From positions 434,001 through 498,000 of the forward strand of contig NZ_CP022296.1 of NCBI RefSeq assembly GCF_017310035.1: a stretch of DNA of 64,000 nt. The letters run 5' to 3'. The notes under the pieces were generated by a model that saw only the letters and a program-made list of their open reading frames with translations, had not been told where the DNA came from and made no database searches. The position numbers and the translations under genes are program-made. The stretch comes from Nocardioides sp. S5 (lineage in GTDB: Bacteria; Actinomycetota; Actinomycetes; Propionibacteriales; Nocardioidaceae). This document shows, piece by piece, positions 35,735 through 44,350 of the stretch (position 1 is its first letter; each line of letters begins with the position of its first letter).

Positions 35735-36505
35735 TCACGAGCGAGCGTCGGTCTGGAGCAGCTGACGGCGTGCGAGAGTGGCTGCGATGCCGGCCGCAGC
35801 TGCACGGACCGAGGCGGCGTGATCCGAAGGCCGGAAGCGGTTGATCGCCCCGGCGACGCTGATCGCCGCCACGGGCCGGTCGGCCGCATCCAGGACGGGA
35901 GCGGCGACGCAGACCAGGCCCAGGGCGCCCTCCTCGTACTCGAACGCCACCCCGGTCTCTCGCACCTGGTCGAGCTGTTCGCGCAGCCGCCCGGGTGCGG
36001 TGATCGTCCGAGCCGTACGTCGCTCCAGTGGTGCTGTGAGCACGCCGACCCGGTCCTCCTCGTCGGCCCATGCCAGCAGTGCCTTGCCGATCGCCGTGGC
36101 GTGCAGGGGCAGCCGACCTCCGACGCGTGACGGCGACCTCGCTTGCCGGTGGCCCCCGACCTTGGCGACATAGACCACCTCGGCACCTTCGCGAAGTCCC
36201 AGGTGCACTGTCTCGTGGGTGCGCTCGTAGAGATCTTCGAGGAAAGGAGTGGCGACCTCGAGCAAGGTCCGCTCGACGGACGCGCGCATGCCGAGCTCGA
36301 ACAGGTGGGAGCCGAGGTGGAACGCGCCATCGACACGAGCGAGCAACCGGGCGGCGACGAGGTCGCCGGCGATCCGGTGGAGCGTGGCCTTGGGCAGGCC
36401 GGTGCGGCGTTGGAGCTCCGTGAAGTTGACACCGGTGTCGTCCGCGGAGAAGGCCTCGAGCACGGCCATGACCTTCCCGAGGACGCTGCTCTGGTCGAGG
36501 GTCAT
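35735..36505 (-). CDS. IclR-family regulator 1
   Basis: 256-aa IclR-type regulator. The N-terminal winged helix is SVLGKVMAVLEAFSADD ... TELQRRTGLPKATLHRIAGDL; the effector domain includes VYVAKVGGHRQ, LPLHATAIGKALLAW and a C-terminal SVAGAINRF. It is divergent from dmpE, and a GTTC-N9-GAAC palindrome lies 11-27 bp before its start, overlapping its own promoter. It probably controls the dmpEFG operon and itself. The effector would be an aromatic or ring-fission compound. Confidence 0.85.
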   Translation of the reverse strand: MTLDQSSVLGKVMAVLEAFSADDTGVNFTELQRRTGLPKATLHRIAGDLVAARLLARVDGAFHLGSHLFELGMRASVERTLLEVATPFLEDLYERTHETVHLGLREGAEVVYVAKVGGHRQARSPSRVGGRLPLHATAIGKALLAWADEEDRVGVLTAPLERRTARTITAPGRLREQLDQVRETGVAFEYEEGALGLVCVAAPVLDAADRPVAAISVAGAINRFRPSDHAASVRAAAAGIAATLARRQLLQTDARS

Positions 36506-36515
36506 GGGGAGGATG

Positions 36516-36532
36516 GTTCCATCCAGCGGAAC
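36516..36532. promoter_or_regulatory. GTTC-N9-GAAC operator, site A
   Basis: GTTCCATCCAGCGGAAC; the arms extend to 6 bp (GGTTCC/GGAACC). It lies in the divergent gap between IclR 1 and the hydratase, 43-59 nt upstream of the hydratase start. Confidence 0.65.
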
Positions 36533-36574
36533 CGATTGCTAGGACGCCGTCCGCCGGACCTCCACGATGGCGAC

Positions 36575-37369
36575 ATGGACACTGAAGATCCCAGCGTGAT
36601 CGCGGCATCCGAGCGGCTGCTCGAGGCTGCGGCGAGCGGCGTGCCGTGCGCGCCTGTGCGCGACCTGATCGGCGCGAGCGACATCGAGGCGGCGTACGCC
36701 GTGCAGGCCCGCGGCACTGCTGCACGGTTGGCAGCCGGGGCGACGGTGGTCGGTCGCAAGATCGGACTCACGTCGAAGGCTGTGCAGAAGCAGATCGGTG
36801 TCGATCAGCCGGACCTGGGCTACCTCTTCGACGACATGGCCTACGGCGAGCTCGAGCTCGTCCCGATGGCCAGGCTCCTCCAACCGAAGGCCGAGGCGGA
36901 GGTGGCATTCGTCCTGAAGGAGGACCTGGTCGAGGGCGACTTCGACGACGCCCAGATCAGGCGAGCGGTGGACTACATCACTGCCGCGATCGAGATCGTC
37001 GACAGCCGCGTCGCCAACTGGGACATCACGTTCGGTGACACGGTCGCGGACAACGGTTCCAGCGCTCTCTACGTCCTCGGGGCCGAGCGCCGAACGCTCG
37101 AGGAGGTGGAGCCGGTGTCGGTCGAGATGACCATGGCCCGTGGCGGTGAGCAGGTCTCGCACGGCAACGGCGCTGCCTGCCTGGACGACCCGCTCAACGC
37201 GGTGGCGTGGCTCGCGCGCACCGCCCGCGACTTCGGGGATCCGCTCCGGGCGGGACAGGTCATCCTCTCCGGCGCCCTGGGGCCGATGGTCGCCGTCAAC
37301 CCCGGTGACGTCGTCACCGCCACCATCACCGGCCTCGGCTCGGTGACCGCAACGTTCTCCGAGGAGTAG
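36575..37369 (+). CDS. dmpE: 2-hydroxypenta-2,4-dienoate (2-keto-4-pentenoate) hydratase
   Basis: 264-aa hydratase of the lower meta-cleavage pathway; it adds water to 2-hydroxypentadienoate to form 4-hydroxy-2-oxovalerate. Family motifs: [36 protein letters not shown], metal-binding [28 protein letters not shown] and [15 protein letters not shown]. Length is normal. It is first of a three-gene operon with dmpF and dmpG (4-bp gap, then 4-bp overlap), an order that fixes its role as DmpE rather than DmpH. No good ribosome site; a weak CACGAT box 6 nt before the ATG allows a leaderless start. Confidence 0.85.
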   Translation: MDTEDPSVIAASERLLEAAASGVPCAPVRDLIGASDIEAAYAVQARGTAARLAAGATVVGRKIGLTSKAVQKQIGVDQPDLGYLFDDMAYGELELVPMARLLQPKAEAEVAFVLKEDLVEGDFDDAQIRRAVDYITAAIEIVDSRVANWDITFGDTVADNGSSALYVLGAERRTLEEVEPVSVEMTMARGGEQVSHGNGAACLDDPLNAVAWLARTARDFGDPLRAGQVILSGALGPMVAVNPGDVVTATITGLGSVTATFSEE

Positions 37370-37373
37370 GCAC

Positions 37374-38348
37374 ATGGCCAAAGCAGGAACTGGCGCGACC
37401 AAGGTCGCCATCATCGGGCCGGGCAACATCGGGACGGACCTCATGATCAAGGTGCTCCGGATCTCGAAGACCTTGGAGATGGGCGCCATGGTCGGCATCG
37501 ACCCGACCTCCGACGGGCTCGCCCGAGCCGGGCGTCTCGGCGTCCCCACCACGTCGGACGGCGTCGACGGGCTCATCGCGCTCGAGGGGTTCGACGACAT
37601 CGCGATCGTCTTCGACGCCACCTCGGCCGGCGCACACACGGCCAACGCGGCGAAGCTGGCGCCCTACGGCAAGATCCTGGTCGACCTGACACCCGCGGCC
37701 ATCGGCCCCTTCGTGGTGCCGCCGGTCAACCTCGACGAACACATCGGCGTCAGCAACGTCAACATGGTCACCTGCGGGGGCCAGGCCACGATCCCGATCG
37801 TCGCCGCCGTCTCGCGCGTCACCGCAGTGCCCTACGCGGAGATCGTCGCGTCCGTCGCGAGCAAGTCTGCCGGACCCGGCACCCGCGCCAACATCGATGA
37901 GTTCACCGAGACCACAGCACACGCGGTGGAGGCGGTGGGCGGTGCCTGGAAGGGCAAGGCCATCATCATCCTCAACCCGGCCGAGCCGCCGATGATCATG
38001 CGCGACACGGTCTTCACGCTCATCAACGACCCGCAGGAGCTGCTGCAGGACGAGATCCGCGCCTCGGTCGACGAGATGGTCGCCTCGGTCGCGGAGTACG
38101 TCCCCGGCTACCGCCTCAAGCAGGCCGTCCAGTTCAGTCGGCTGCCGGCCGGCGAACCCGTGCACACCCTGCTCGGCAAGGGCGTCGGCGAGGTCGCCGT
38201 CACGCACAAGGTGTCGGTGTTCCTCGAGGTCGAGGGCGCCGCCCACTACCTGCCCGCATATGCAGGCAATCTCGACATCATGACGTCGGCCGCCATGCGG
38301 ACCGCTGAGGCTCTCGCAGCCCGACTCAACGAAGGAGTCCCCGCATGA
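37374..38348 (+). CDS. dmpF: Acetaldehyde dehydrogenase (acylating)
   Basis: 324-aa CoA-acylating aldehyde dehydrogenase that turns acetaldehyde (or propanal) into acyl-CoA. Rossmann motif [16 protein letters not shown], catalytic C134 in [12 protein letters not shown], and [18 protein letters not shown]. It works as a channelled complex with the DmpG aldolase, whose gene overlaps its stop by 4 bp. Typical length 300-325. Confidence 0.93.
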   Translation: MAKAGTGATKVAIIGPGNIGTDLMIKVLRISKTLEMGAMVGIDPTSDGLARAGRLGVPTTSDGVDGLIALEGFDDIAIVFDATSAGAHTANAAKLAPYGKILVDLTPAAIGPFVVPPVNLDEHIGVSNVNMVTCGGQATIPIVAAVSRVTAVPYAEIVASVASKSAGPGTRANIDEFTETTAHAVEAVGGAWKGKAIIILNPAEPPMIMRDTVFTLINDPQELLQDEIRASVDEMVASVAEYVPGYRLKQAVQFSRLPAGEPVHTLLGKGVGEVAVTHKVSVFLEVEGAAHYLPAYAGNLDIMTSAAMRTAEALAARLNEGVPA

Positions 38349-39385
38349 GCAGTCCCCACGCGACCACGGAGCTCTACATCCAGGACGTCACGCTGCGTGA
38401 CGGCATGCACGCGATCCGACACCGGATCGACCCCGCAGACGTCAAGCGGATCGTGACCGCCCTCGACGACGCCGGGGTCGATGCGATCGAGGTCACCCAC
38501 GGTGACGGCCTCGGCGGGGGATCCCTCAACTACGGTCCGGGGTCGCACACCGACTGGGAGTGGATCGAGGCCGCCGCGTCGGTCATCCAGAACGCCACCC
38601 TCACCTCCTTGCTGGTCCCCGGCATCGGCACCGTCGAGCACCTCAGGGAGGCCTACTCGCTGGGCGTCCGGTCGGTGCGGGTGGCCACTCACTGCACCGA
38701 GGCAGACGTCGCCAAGCAGCACATCGAGACTGCTCGCGAGATCGGCATGGACGTGTCGGGGTTCTTGATGATGTCCCACATGTCGCCGGCTGCCGACCTG
38801 GCGAAGCAGGCCGGGCTGATGGAGTCCTACGGGGCGCACTGCGTCTACGTCACCGACTCGGGAGGCCGCCTGACCATGGACGGCGTCCGGGAGCGGGTGC
38901 GCGCCTATCGCGACGTCCTCGACCCCGGCACCCAGATCGGCATCCACGCACACGAGAACCTCTCGCTCTCGGTCGCCAACTCGGTCGTCGCCGTCGAGGA
39001 GGGCGTCTACCGCGTCGACGCCTCGCTCGCAGGGCAGGGCGCCGGTGCGGGCAACTGTCCGATCGAGCCGTTCGTGGCCGTCGCCGACCTGCAGGGCTGG
39101 AACCACCGCTGCGACGTCTTCAAGCTCCAAGACGCCGCCGACGACATCGTCCGCCCGCTCCAGGACCGGCCGGTGCGAGTCGATCGCGAGACCCTCACGC
39201 TCGGCTACGCCGGTGTCTACTCCTCGTTCCTGCGGCACGCCGAGAACGCCGCCAGGGACTACGGCGTGGACACGCGCGACCTGCTCGTCGAGGTCGGCAA
39301 GCGCCGGCTCGTCGGAGGGCAGGAGGACATGCTGGTCGACATCGCGCTCGATCTCCTGCGAGCACGTGACGTCGCGACCGCCTGA
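38345..39385 (+). CDS. dmpG: 4-hydroxy-2-oxovalerate aldolase
   Basis: 346-aa class II aldolase (HMG-CoA lyase-like TIM barrel) that cleaves 4-hydroxy-2-oxovalerate to pyruvate and acetaldehyde. Motifs: [14 protein letters not shown] (R-D catalytic pair), [14 protein letters not shown], and metal-binding [14 protein letters not shown]. It is the last gene of the plus-strand operon and forms a complex with DmpF. It ends exactly against the convergent Rieske gene, whose stop codon is at the next base. Confidence 0.93.
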   Translation: MSSPHATTELYIQDVTLRDGMHAIRHRIDPADVKRIVTALDDAGVDAIEVTHGDGLGGGSLNYGPGSHTDWEWIEAAASVIQNATLTSLLVPGIGTVEHLREAYSLGVRSVRVATHCTEADVAKQHIETAREIGMDVSGFLMMSHMSPAADLAKQAGLMESYGAHCVYVTDSGGRLTMDGVRERVRAYRDVLDPGTQIGIHAHENLSLSVANSVVAVEEGVYRVDASLAGQGAGAGNCPIEPFVAVADLQGWNHRCDVFKLQDAADDIVRPLQDRPVRVDRETLTLGYAGVYSSFLRHAENAARDYGVDTRDLLVEVGKRRLVGGQEDMLVDIALDLLRARDVATA

Positions 39386-39772
39386 TCAGTCCTGACGAGC
39401 CTGCGCCAGCAGCCACTCCCTCATCGACTGGGGCGCGGCAGGCGCAGGGAGCAGCGCCTCCACCCAGCCGTCGACGACGCGGGTGGGATAGACCGTGGCA
39501 CCGCGATCCGGCAGGTCGGTCCGAGCGCCCGACGGCAGCTCGAAGCGCCAGAAGTGGCCCGGGCAGATCAACGTCCTGTCCCGTACGACGCCGCCCGACA
39601 GCGCGATGTCGCGATGCGGGCAGCGATCGAGCAGGGCGACAAGCTCGCCGTCGCTCGTCGCCACGACGCACACGCGGTCCCGGTCCTGCCCGGAGCTCCC
39701 CACCACCTTGCCCACCGGTGTGTCGGGAGTGGCTTCCTCGACGCGGCACACCCGCTCCCAGGCCGCGGTCAC
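39386..39772 (-). CDS. Small Rieske [2Fe-2S] protein
   Basis: 128-aa Rieske ferredoxin-like protein. The cluster ligands are CPHRDIALSG (C51, H53) and LICPGHFWRFELPSG (C70, H73). It has no oxygenase domain, so it is either the ferredoxin of an oxygenase or a separate redox carrier. It begins with GTG overlapping the stop of IclR 2 (GTGA) and is last of a three-gene minus-strand unit. The main oxygenase reductase at 49573 has its own plant-type cluster, so this carrier's partner is uncertain. Confidence 0.8.
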   Translation of the reverse strand: MTAAWERVCRVEEATPDTPVGKVVGSSGQDRDRVCVVATSDGELVALLDRCPHRDIALSGGVVRDRTLICPGHFWRFELPSGARTDLPDRGATVYPTRVVDGWVEALLPAPAAPQSMREWLLAQARQD

Positions 39773-40548
39773 GGCTGCCACCCCAGGCCCGCCGAGATCC
39801 GAGTTGCTGTCTCCGTGACCGCCCGCACCAGGTGTGGAAGGCCGGCTGCCTCGTCCGCGACGTGCTCGGCCACCGACACGGACGCGACGACCCGGCCCAG
39901 CGGATCGCGGATCGGCGCCGCGATCGAGCACATGCCCGGCTGGGACTCGCCGCGGTTCTCGGCGAAGCCCTGGCGCCGGACCAGTGAGAGCTCCGAAAGG
40001 AGCAGCGGGCGCGACGTGATCGTGCGCGGGGTCCGTGGAACGAGGCGCATGCCTGCGACGAGTGGCTGCAGCTGGTCGTCCGGCAGGTAGGCCAGCAGGA
40101 CCTTGCCGCTCGAGGTCAGGTAGGCAGCGTTGCGCGCGCCGACAGAGCGGAAGACCGGGATGGCGCCGCGGCCCTCTCGACGCTCCACGTAGAGCACGTC
40201 GACGCCGTCGAGGATCGCGACGTGCAGCGTGCCGGGGGTGTGGTGGCGGAGGTTGTCGAGCGGGAGTGTGGCCGCCTCGTGCAGGCGCTGTGCGGTCTCG
40301 GCGCTGGCTCCCAGTGTCCGCATCACCGAGGTGAGACGGAAGAGACCGGTCTCCTCGACCTTCTCGAGCAGTCCCTCTTCCACGAGCGTCCAGATGATGC
40401 GGTGGGCCGTGCTCTTGCCCACGCCGACGCTGCGAGCGAGCTGGCTGACACCCAGCTGGGTGCTGTGCTTGCCGAACTCGCGCAGGATCCGCGAGGCCGT
40501 CGCCACGCTCGAGAGTCGTTCGGCGCCTGCCGGGACGGGGGAGGTCAT
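39769..40548 (-). CDS. IclR-family regulator 2
   Basis: 259-aa IclR regulator. Helix-turn-helix LGVSQLARSVGVGKSTAHRIIWTLVEEG, effector domain with LHVAILDGVDVLYVERREG, YLTSSGKVLLAYL and a C-terminal SVSVAEHVADE. It lies in an operon between an unrecognised gene upstream (4-bp overlap) and the Rieske protein. Together with site B in the divergent promoter at 41239-41255 it is the best-placed candidate to control the dioxygenase/dikinase operon. Confidence 0.85.
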   Translation of the reverse strand: MTSPVPAGAERLSSVATASRILREFGKHSTQLGVSQLARSVGVGKSTAHRIIWTLVEEGLLEKVEETGLFRLTSVMRTLGASAETAQRLHEAATLPLDNLRHHTPGTLHVAILDGVDVLYVERREGRGAIPVFRSVGARNAAYLTSSGKVLLAYLPDDQLQPLVAGMRLVPRTPRTITSRPLLLSELSLVRRQGFAENRGESQPGMCSIAAPIRDPLGRVVASVSVAEHVADEAAGLPHLVRAVTETATRISAGLGWQP

Positions 40549-41231
40549 CGAGTCGAGTCCCGCAGGACTGCGCCGAGGCTGGCGGCAGCCGGTGCGCCGG
40601 ACTCTGCACTGACGCGCCCGGAGGTGAGGTCGGCAGCAAGCAGGGCAGCCGCACGGTCCAGACCGAGGCGCGCGCAGATGCCGAGCTCGTCGACCACCGC
40701 GCGCTGACGAGGCAGGGCGCGCCGGATGCGCTCGAGGTCGCGGCCGAGCTGGGAGTGCTGGTTGGCCAGGGCCACCCCCGAGTGGGACGCATGGTGGCCA
40801 CTGAGGCCGCCGCCGATCGCGACGGTGAGGTGGTAGACGGTGTCGCTGATCCCCAGCACCCGGCGTACGACGTCGGGTGAGTCCTCCTCGATGAGCCCCA
40901 GCTCGGGCAGCACCGACGGGTCGTAGAACCGCACGCGCCAGCGCACCCCCAGGTGCTCGTCGACCAGCTCGACCTCCGGACCGGAGGGCGCGGGGAGCGG
41001 GTCCGTCGTGGCCACCAGGTGCAGACGATGGGCCGCCGCAGCGACGACGGTGAGGTCGCCGGCCGCGACCAGGGGGAGGCCCCCGCGCTCGCTCGGAGGG
41101 AGGTGCTGGACGTGATCGAGATAGGTCGTGTGCACGGCCCGGACATAGTCGCGGACCAGCTCGCGCATCGTCGCGGGGTCGTTCGAGGACTCGTTCACGT
41201 GATCAGGATGACTGCTGGTGACGAGCGCCAC
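40545..41231 (-). CDS. Unrecognised 228-aa protein in the IclR 2 operon
   Basis: I do not recognise this family. The protein is soluble, with a middle segment RWRVRFYDPSVLPELGLIEED and a histidine-rich stretch GGGLSGHHASHSGVALANQH followed by a helical C-terminus. It heads the minus-strand unit divergent from the catechol dioxygenase operon, and its stop overlaps IclR 2. GTG 41231 is the longest start; GTG 41198 (VNESSNDPA) is an alternative. Site B lies 8-24 bp upstream of the longer start. The histidines could bind a metal, but this is only a possibility. Confidence 0.6.
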   Translation of the reverse strand: MALVTSSHPDHVNESSNDPATMRELVRDYVRAVHTTYLDHVQHLPPSERGGLPLVAAGDLTVVAAAAHRLHLVATTDPLPAPSGPEVELVDEHLGVRWRVRFYDPSVLPELGLIEEDSPDVVRRVLGISDTVYHLTVAIGGGLSGHHASHSGVALANQHSQLGRDLERIRRALPRQRAVVDELGICARLGLDRAAALLAADLTSGRVSAESGAPAAASLGAVLRDSTR

Positions 41232-41238
41232 ATCTCGT

Positions 41239-41255
41239 GTTCTGCATGGCGGAAC
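41239..41255. promoter_or_regulatory. GTTC-N9-GAAC operator, site B
   Basis: GTTCTGCATGGCGGAAC, between the divergent unknown gene and the first dioxygenase gene, 42-58 nt upstream of the latter's start. Confidence 0.7.
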
Positions 41256-41283
41256 AGCCCACCCGAAGGGCGGCGCCGGTTCG

Positions 41284-41289
41284 TAGGTT
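41284..41289 (+). promoter_or_regulatory. -10 box, leaderless start of the dioxygenase operon
   Basis: TAGGTT with 7 nt to the ATG at 41297; site B sits over the -35 region. Confidence 0.5.
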
Positions 41290-41296
41290 TCCGGAC

Positions 41297-42379
41297 ATGA
41301 CGGATGTGAACGGGGTCACACCCCACGTGGACCTGGCTGAGGGGACCCCGGCCGGCGCGACGCGGATCATGGCGCCCGACGCCCCTCCCGACGGTCAGCG
41401 GTTCGACCCCTCGGACACGCGTCAGGCCACCCGGAGCACGGTCACCGGTCCGCCGCGCGGCATCCTGCGGTTGGGTCACGTGGACGTGACGGTCACCGAC
41501 ATCGACCTCGCGACCGCCTACTACACGGGCGTGATGGGGATGGAGGTGACCGCCCGCACCGAGGACTCGGTCTACCTCAAGTGCTGGGACGAGGAGGACC
41601 ACCACTCGCTGCGGCTGCGCTACGCCCCGCGGGTGGGCATGGACCTGATGTCGTTCAAGGTCCATCACGAGGACGACCTGGCCGACCTGGAGAAGAAGGT
41701 GTCCCGCTTCGGGTTCCCGGTCGAGCGGCTCAGCAAGGGCGAGACGCTCGGCCAGGGCGAGTCGATCCGCTTCTCGACGCCGAGCGGACACGTCATGGAG
41801 CTCGTCGCCGACGTCGAGAAGGTCGGCACGTCTCGTCGCCGTGAGCCGATGGCGCCCGAGCCGAGCGACCTCGGCCGGATGGTGCGCGACCAGATCGCTC
41901 CGCCGCGGATGGACCACATGCTCATCACGGCCGAGGAGGTGGGGGACTCCACGCAGTTCTTCATGGACGTCCTCGGCTTCCGCATCACCGAGCAGCTCCT
42001 CGACGGCAACGGCCACCAGCTCGGCACGTGGCTCGAGCGCTCACACTCGCCCCACGACCTCGCCATCGTGCACGGCACCAACGGCGGGCTGCACCACTTC
42101 GCCTACTGGCTCGACGAGTGGGACGACGTCCGGGACGCGGCCGACATCCTGGCCTACAACGGCATCCAGCTCGACGTCGGTCCCACCCGTCACGGCATCA
42201 CCCGCGGCTCCACCATCTACTTCTTCGACCCGCTCGGCACCCGCAACGAGGTGTTCACCGGCGGCTACCGCCCCGACCCCGACTTCCCCACCCTGACCTG
42301 GACCGAGGACAACATCGGCCGAGCCGTCTTCTACTACGAGGGCGAGCTCAACGACCGCTTCATGAGAGTGCACACATGA
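41297..42379 (+). CDS. Catechol 2,3-dioxygenase-type extradiol dioxygenase 1
   Basis: 360-aa two-domain VOC-fold extradiol dioxygenase of the XylE (I.2) type with an N-terminal extension of about 55 residues. Fe(II) ligands: histidine in PPRMDHMLITAEE, histidine in GGLHHFAYW, glutamate in GTRNEVFTGG. TRHGITRGSTIYFFDPLG is the family signature. It cleaves a catechol to a 2-hydroxymuconic semialdehyde. It is first of a nine-gene operon and is followed by a paralogue with a 4-bp overlap. Confidence 0.88.
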   Translation: MTDVNGVTPHVDLAEGTPAGATRIMAPDAPPDGQRFDPSDTRQATRSTVTGPPRGILRLGHVDVTVTDIDLATAYYTGVMGMEVTARTEDSVYLKCWDEEDHHSLRLRYAPRVGMDLMSFKVHHEDDLADLEKKVSRFGFPVERLSKGETLGQGESIRFSTPSGHVMELVADVEKVGTSRRREPMAPEPSDLGRMVRDQIAPPRMDHMLITAEEVGDSTQFFMDVLGFRITEQLLDGNGHQLGTWLERSHSPHDLAIVHGTNGGLHHFAYWLDEWDDVRDAADILAYNGIQLDVGPTRHGITRGSTIYFFDPLGTRNEVFTGGYRPDPDFPTLTWTEDNIGRAVFYYEGELNDRFMRVHT

Positions 42380-43287
42380 GCATCCTGCGACTTTCCCACG
42401 TGGAGATCCGAGTTCCCGACCTGGAGCTCGCCACGGCCTACTACTCCGAAGTGGTGGGGATGATCGAGACCGGGCGCGACGCCTCCCGCGTCTTCCTCAA
42501 GTGCTGGGACGAGCACCAGCACCACAGCGTCGTGCTCACCCTCGAGCCCACGCACGGCCTCAACCACTTCGGCTTCAAGGTGACCGACGCCGGCGACCTC
42601 GACGAGTACCAGGCACGCCTCGAGGCTGCCGGAGTGCCAGTCCGGCGTTACGCCGCCGACGAGTGGGCGCCGGGTCACGGGACGTCGATCCGGTTCACGC
42701 TGCCCAGCGGTCACGACATGGAGCTCGTCTACGGCATGCAGCAGGTGGGAAATCTGCTCCCGCAGACCAACCCTCCCCCGCGGCCGATGGGTCTCGTCGG
42801 CATCGCGCCACCCCGGGTCGACCACCTCTTCCTCACCGCCGAGGAGGTCGACACCAACACGCGGTTCCTCGTCGAGCACCTCGACTTCCGCCTGACCGAG
42901 CAGGTCATGGGTGACGACGGCTTCCAGATCGCCAGCTGGCTCGAGGTCTCGCACCGCTCGCACGACATCGCGTTCATCACCGGCCCCAACGGCGGCCTGC
43001 ACCACTTCGCCTTCTGGGTGGACGGGTGGAACGACCTGCGCAATGCCGCGGACACCTGCGTCTACCACGGCGTCAGCATCGAGACGAACCCCACGCGGCA
43101 CGGAGTGACCAGGGGCCAGTGCCTCTACTTCTTCGACCCGCTCGGCAACCGCAACGAGATGTTCACCGGCGGCTACTGGGTGGACCCCGGTGCCGAGCCG
43201 ATCACATGGACCGAGGCCGAGATGGGCCGTGCGATGTTCTACTACGACGGCGTCGTCAACCAGCAGTTCCTCACGGTCCACAGCTGA
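42376..43287 (+). CDS. Catechol 2,3-dioxygenase-type extradiol dioxygenase 2
   Basis: 303-aa XylE-like extradiol dioxygenase of the classical length (XylE 307 aa). Fe(II) ligands are expected at H150 (RVDHLFLTAEE), H209 or H210 (GGLHHFAFW) and E261 (NRNEMFTGG); TRHGVTRGQCLYFFDPLG is the signature. It is about as similar to dioxygenase 1 as to XylE by eye. Two successive enzymes suggest different catechol preferences, or that one acts on a substituted ring. The start overlaps the upstream stop (ATGA). Confidence 0.9.
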   Translation: MSILRLSHVEIRVPDLELATAYYSEVVGMIETGRDASRVFLKCWDEHQHHSVVLTLEPTHGLNHFGFKVTDAGDLDEYQARLEAAGVPVRRYAADEWAPGHGTSIRFTLPSGHDMELVYGMQQVGNLLPQTNPPPRPMGLVGIAPPRVDHLFLTAEEVDTNTRFLVEHLDFRLTEQVMGDDGFQIASWLEVSHRSHDIAFITGPNGGLHHFAFWVDGWNDLRNAADTCVYHGVSIETNPTRHGVTRGQCLYFFDPLGNRNEMFTGGYWVDPGAEPITWTEAEMGRAMFYYDGVVNQQFLTVHS

Positions 43288-43295
43288 GGCCGGCG

Positions 43296-44345
43296 ATGAC
43301 CATCGACGAGCACCAGAGCCCCGCGAACCTGCCGCGGACCGAGCGTCCCGACGCTCCTGCCTACCTCAACCGTCACCTCGCCCGGCGCTCGGAGACCCCC
43401 CGTGAGGTGGGTGAGCCCGACGAGTCCGTCCCGCTCTACCTCCGCCAGCACCGCGGGCGCGACCAGCGCAGCGACGCGGTCATGTACGACGGAAACGTCG
43501 TCGGGACGTCGCGGGCATGGGCCGAGGTGACCCGCACCAAGGAGATCATCCCGGAGCGCCGCGAGCAGCTGGGCACGATCGACTGCGACATCTACCTCGT
43601 GCGGCACGGAGAGACGCAAGGCTATTCCTCCGAGTCCGGCCTGACCCCTCTCGGCTCGTGGCAGGCCCACCGCCGCGGCCAGGAGCTCGCCCGACGCGTC
43701 ACTGACGGGATGAAGGTCGAGCTGCTGTGCGCGCCGACCAACCGCGCGCGGCAGACGGCCGAGCACATGAGGCGCGGGCTCGTCGACAACATCGGGCTCT
43801 TCGGCCGCGGCGAGCCCGAGGTCAGCGAGATCCACGACGACACCAACTTCCGCAACTTCGAGGTCGCCACCCCCGAAGGTCCCCGGGACGTCACCAGCGC
43901 CTTCCGCATCTACCAGCGTCAGATGGAGAAGTACGAGCGGCTCGGCCTCGGTGAACGCCCCGGCTGGCTGGTCGACATGGACCGCTTCTGGGGCGTGCAG
44001 AAGGGCGGAGGCGACCCCATCACCCAGTGGCTGACGATGCCGATGCTCCACTTCGAACCACCGGTCTCGTGCGTACGCCGGTTCTGGCGCGGCATCCTCA
44101 CCGTGCGCGCCGCGACCTCGGCCCAGACGGTCGTCGTCGCCACCCACTCGGGCCCCATCCGTGCCTTCGCGGCCATGGCGATGGGCTACGACCCCGGCGA
44201 GCCCTTCAACACCGAGTTCGTCCGCGTCCGGCTCGTCGCCGGCGGCACGACCGCGCTCGTGCTCTACCGCAACCGGGTGCAGGAGGTCGTGGTCCCCGAC
44301 CTCGATGCCCTGCCGCCCAACTCCGACCCACGATTCCAGGAGTGA
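43296..44345 (+). CDS. Histidine-phosphatase (phosphoglycerate-mutase-like) protein
   Basis: 349-aa protein. The first 100 residues are an extension without a known domain (YLNRHLARRSETPREVGE). The phosphatase core begins IYLVRHGETQGYSSESGLTPLG (RHG with nucleophilic histidine), then LLCAPTNRARQTAEHM, and the second histidine in VVVATHSGPIRAFAAM. Size and context do not fit glycolysis. In this operon it could remove phosphate from an aryl-phosphate, before or after oxygenation; that is inference. 8 nt separate it from dioxygenase 2, and 5 nt from the dikinase ATP subunit. Confidence 0.85.
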   Translation: MTIDEHQSPANLPRTERPDAPAYLNRHLARRSETPREVGEPDESVPLYLRQHRGRDQRSDAVMYDGNVVGTSRAWAEVTRTKEIIPERREQLGTIDCDIYLVRHGETQGYSSESGLTPLGSWQAHRRGQELARRVTDGMKVELLCAPTNRARQTAEHMRRGLVDNIGLFGRGEPEVSEIHDDTNFRNFEVATPEGPRDVTSAFRIYQRQMEKYERLGLGERPGWLVDMDRFWGVQKGGGDPITQWLTMPMLHFEPPVSCVRRFWRGILTVRAATSAQTVVVATHSGPIRAFAAMAMGYDPGEPFNTEFVRVRLVAGGTTALVLYRNRVQEVVVPDLDALPPNSDPRFQE

Positions 44346-44350
44346 CTGAG

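Noticed and set aside
43296..44345. Glycolytic phosphoglycerate mutase
   Set aside because: Length, N-terminal extension and operon context do not fit; only the RHG fold is shared.
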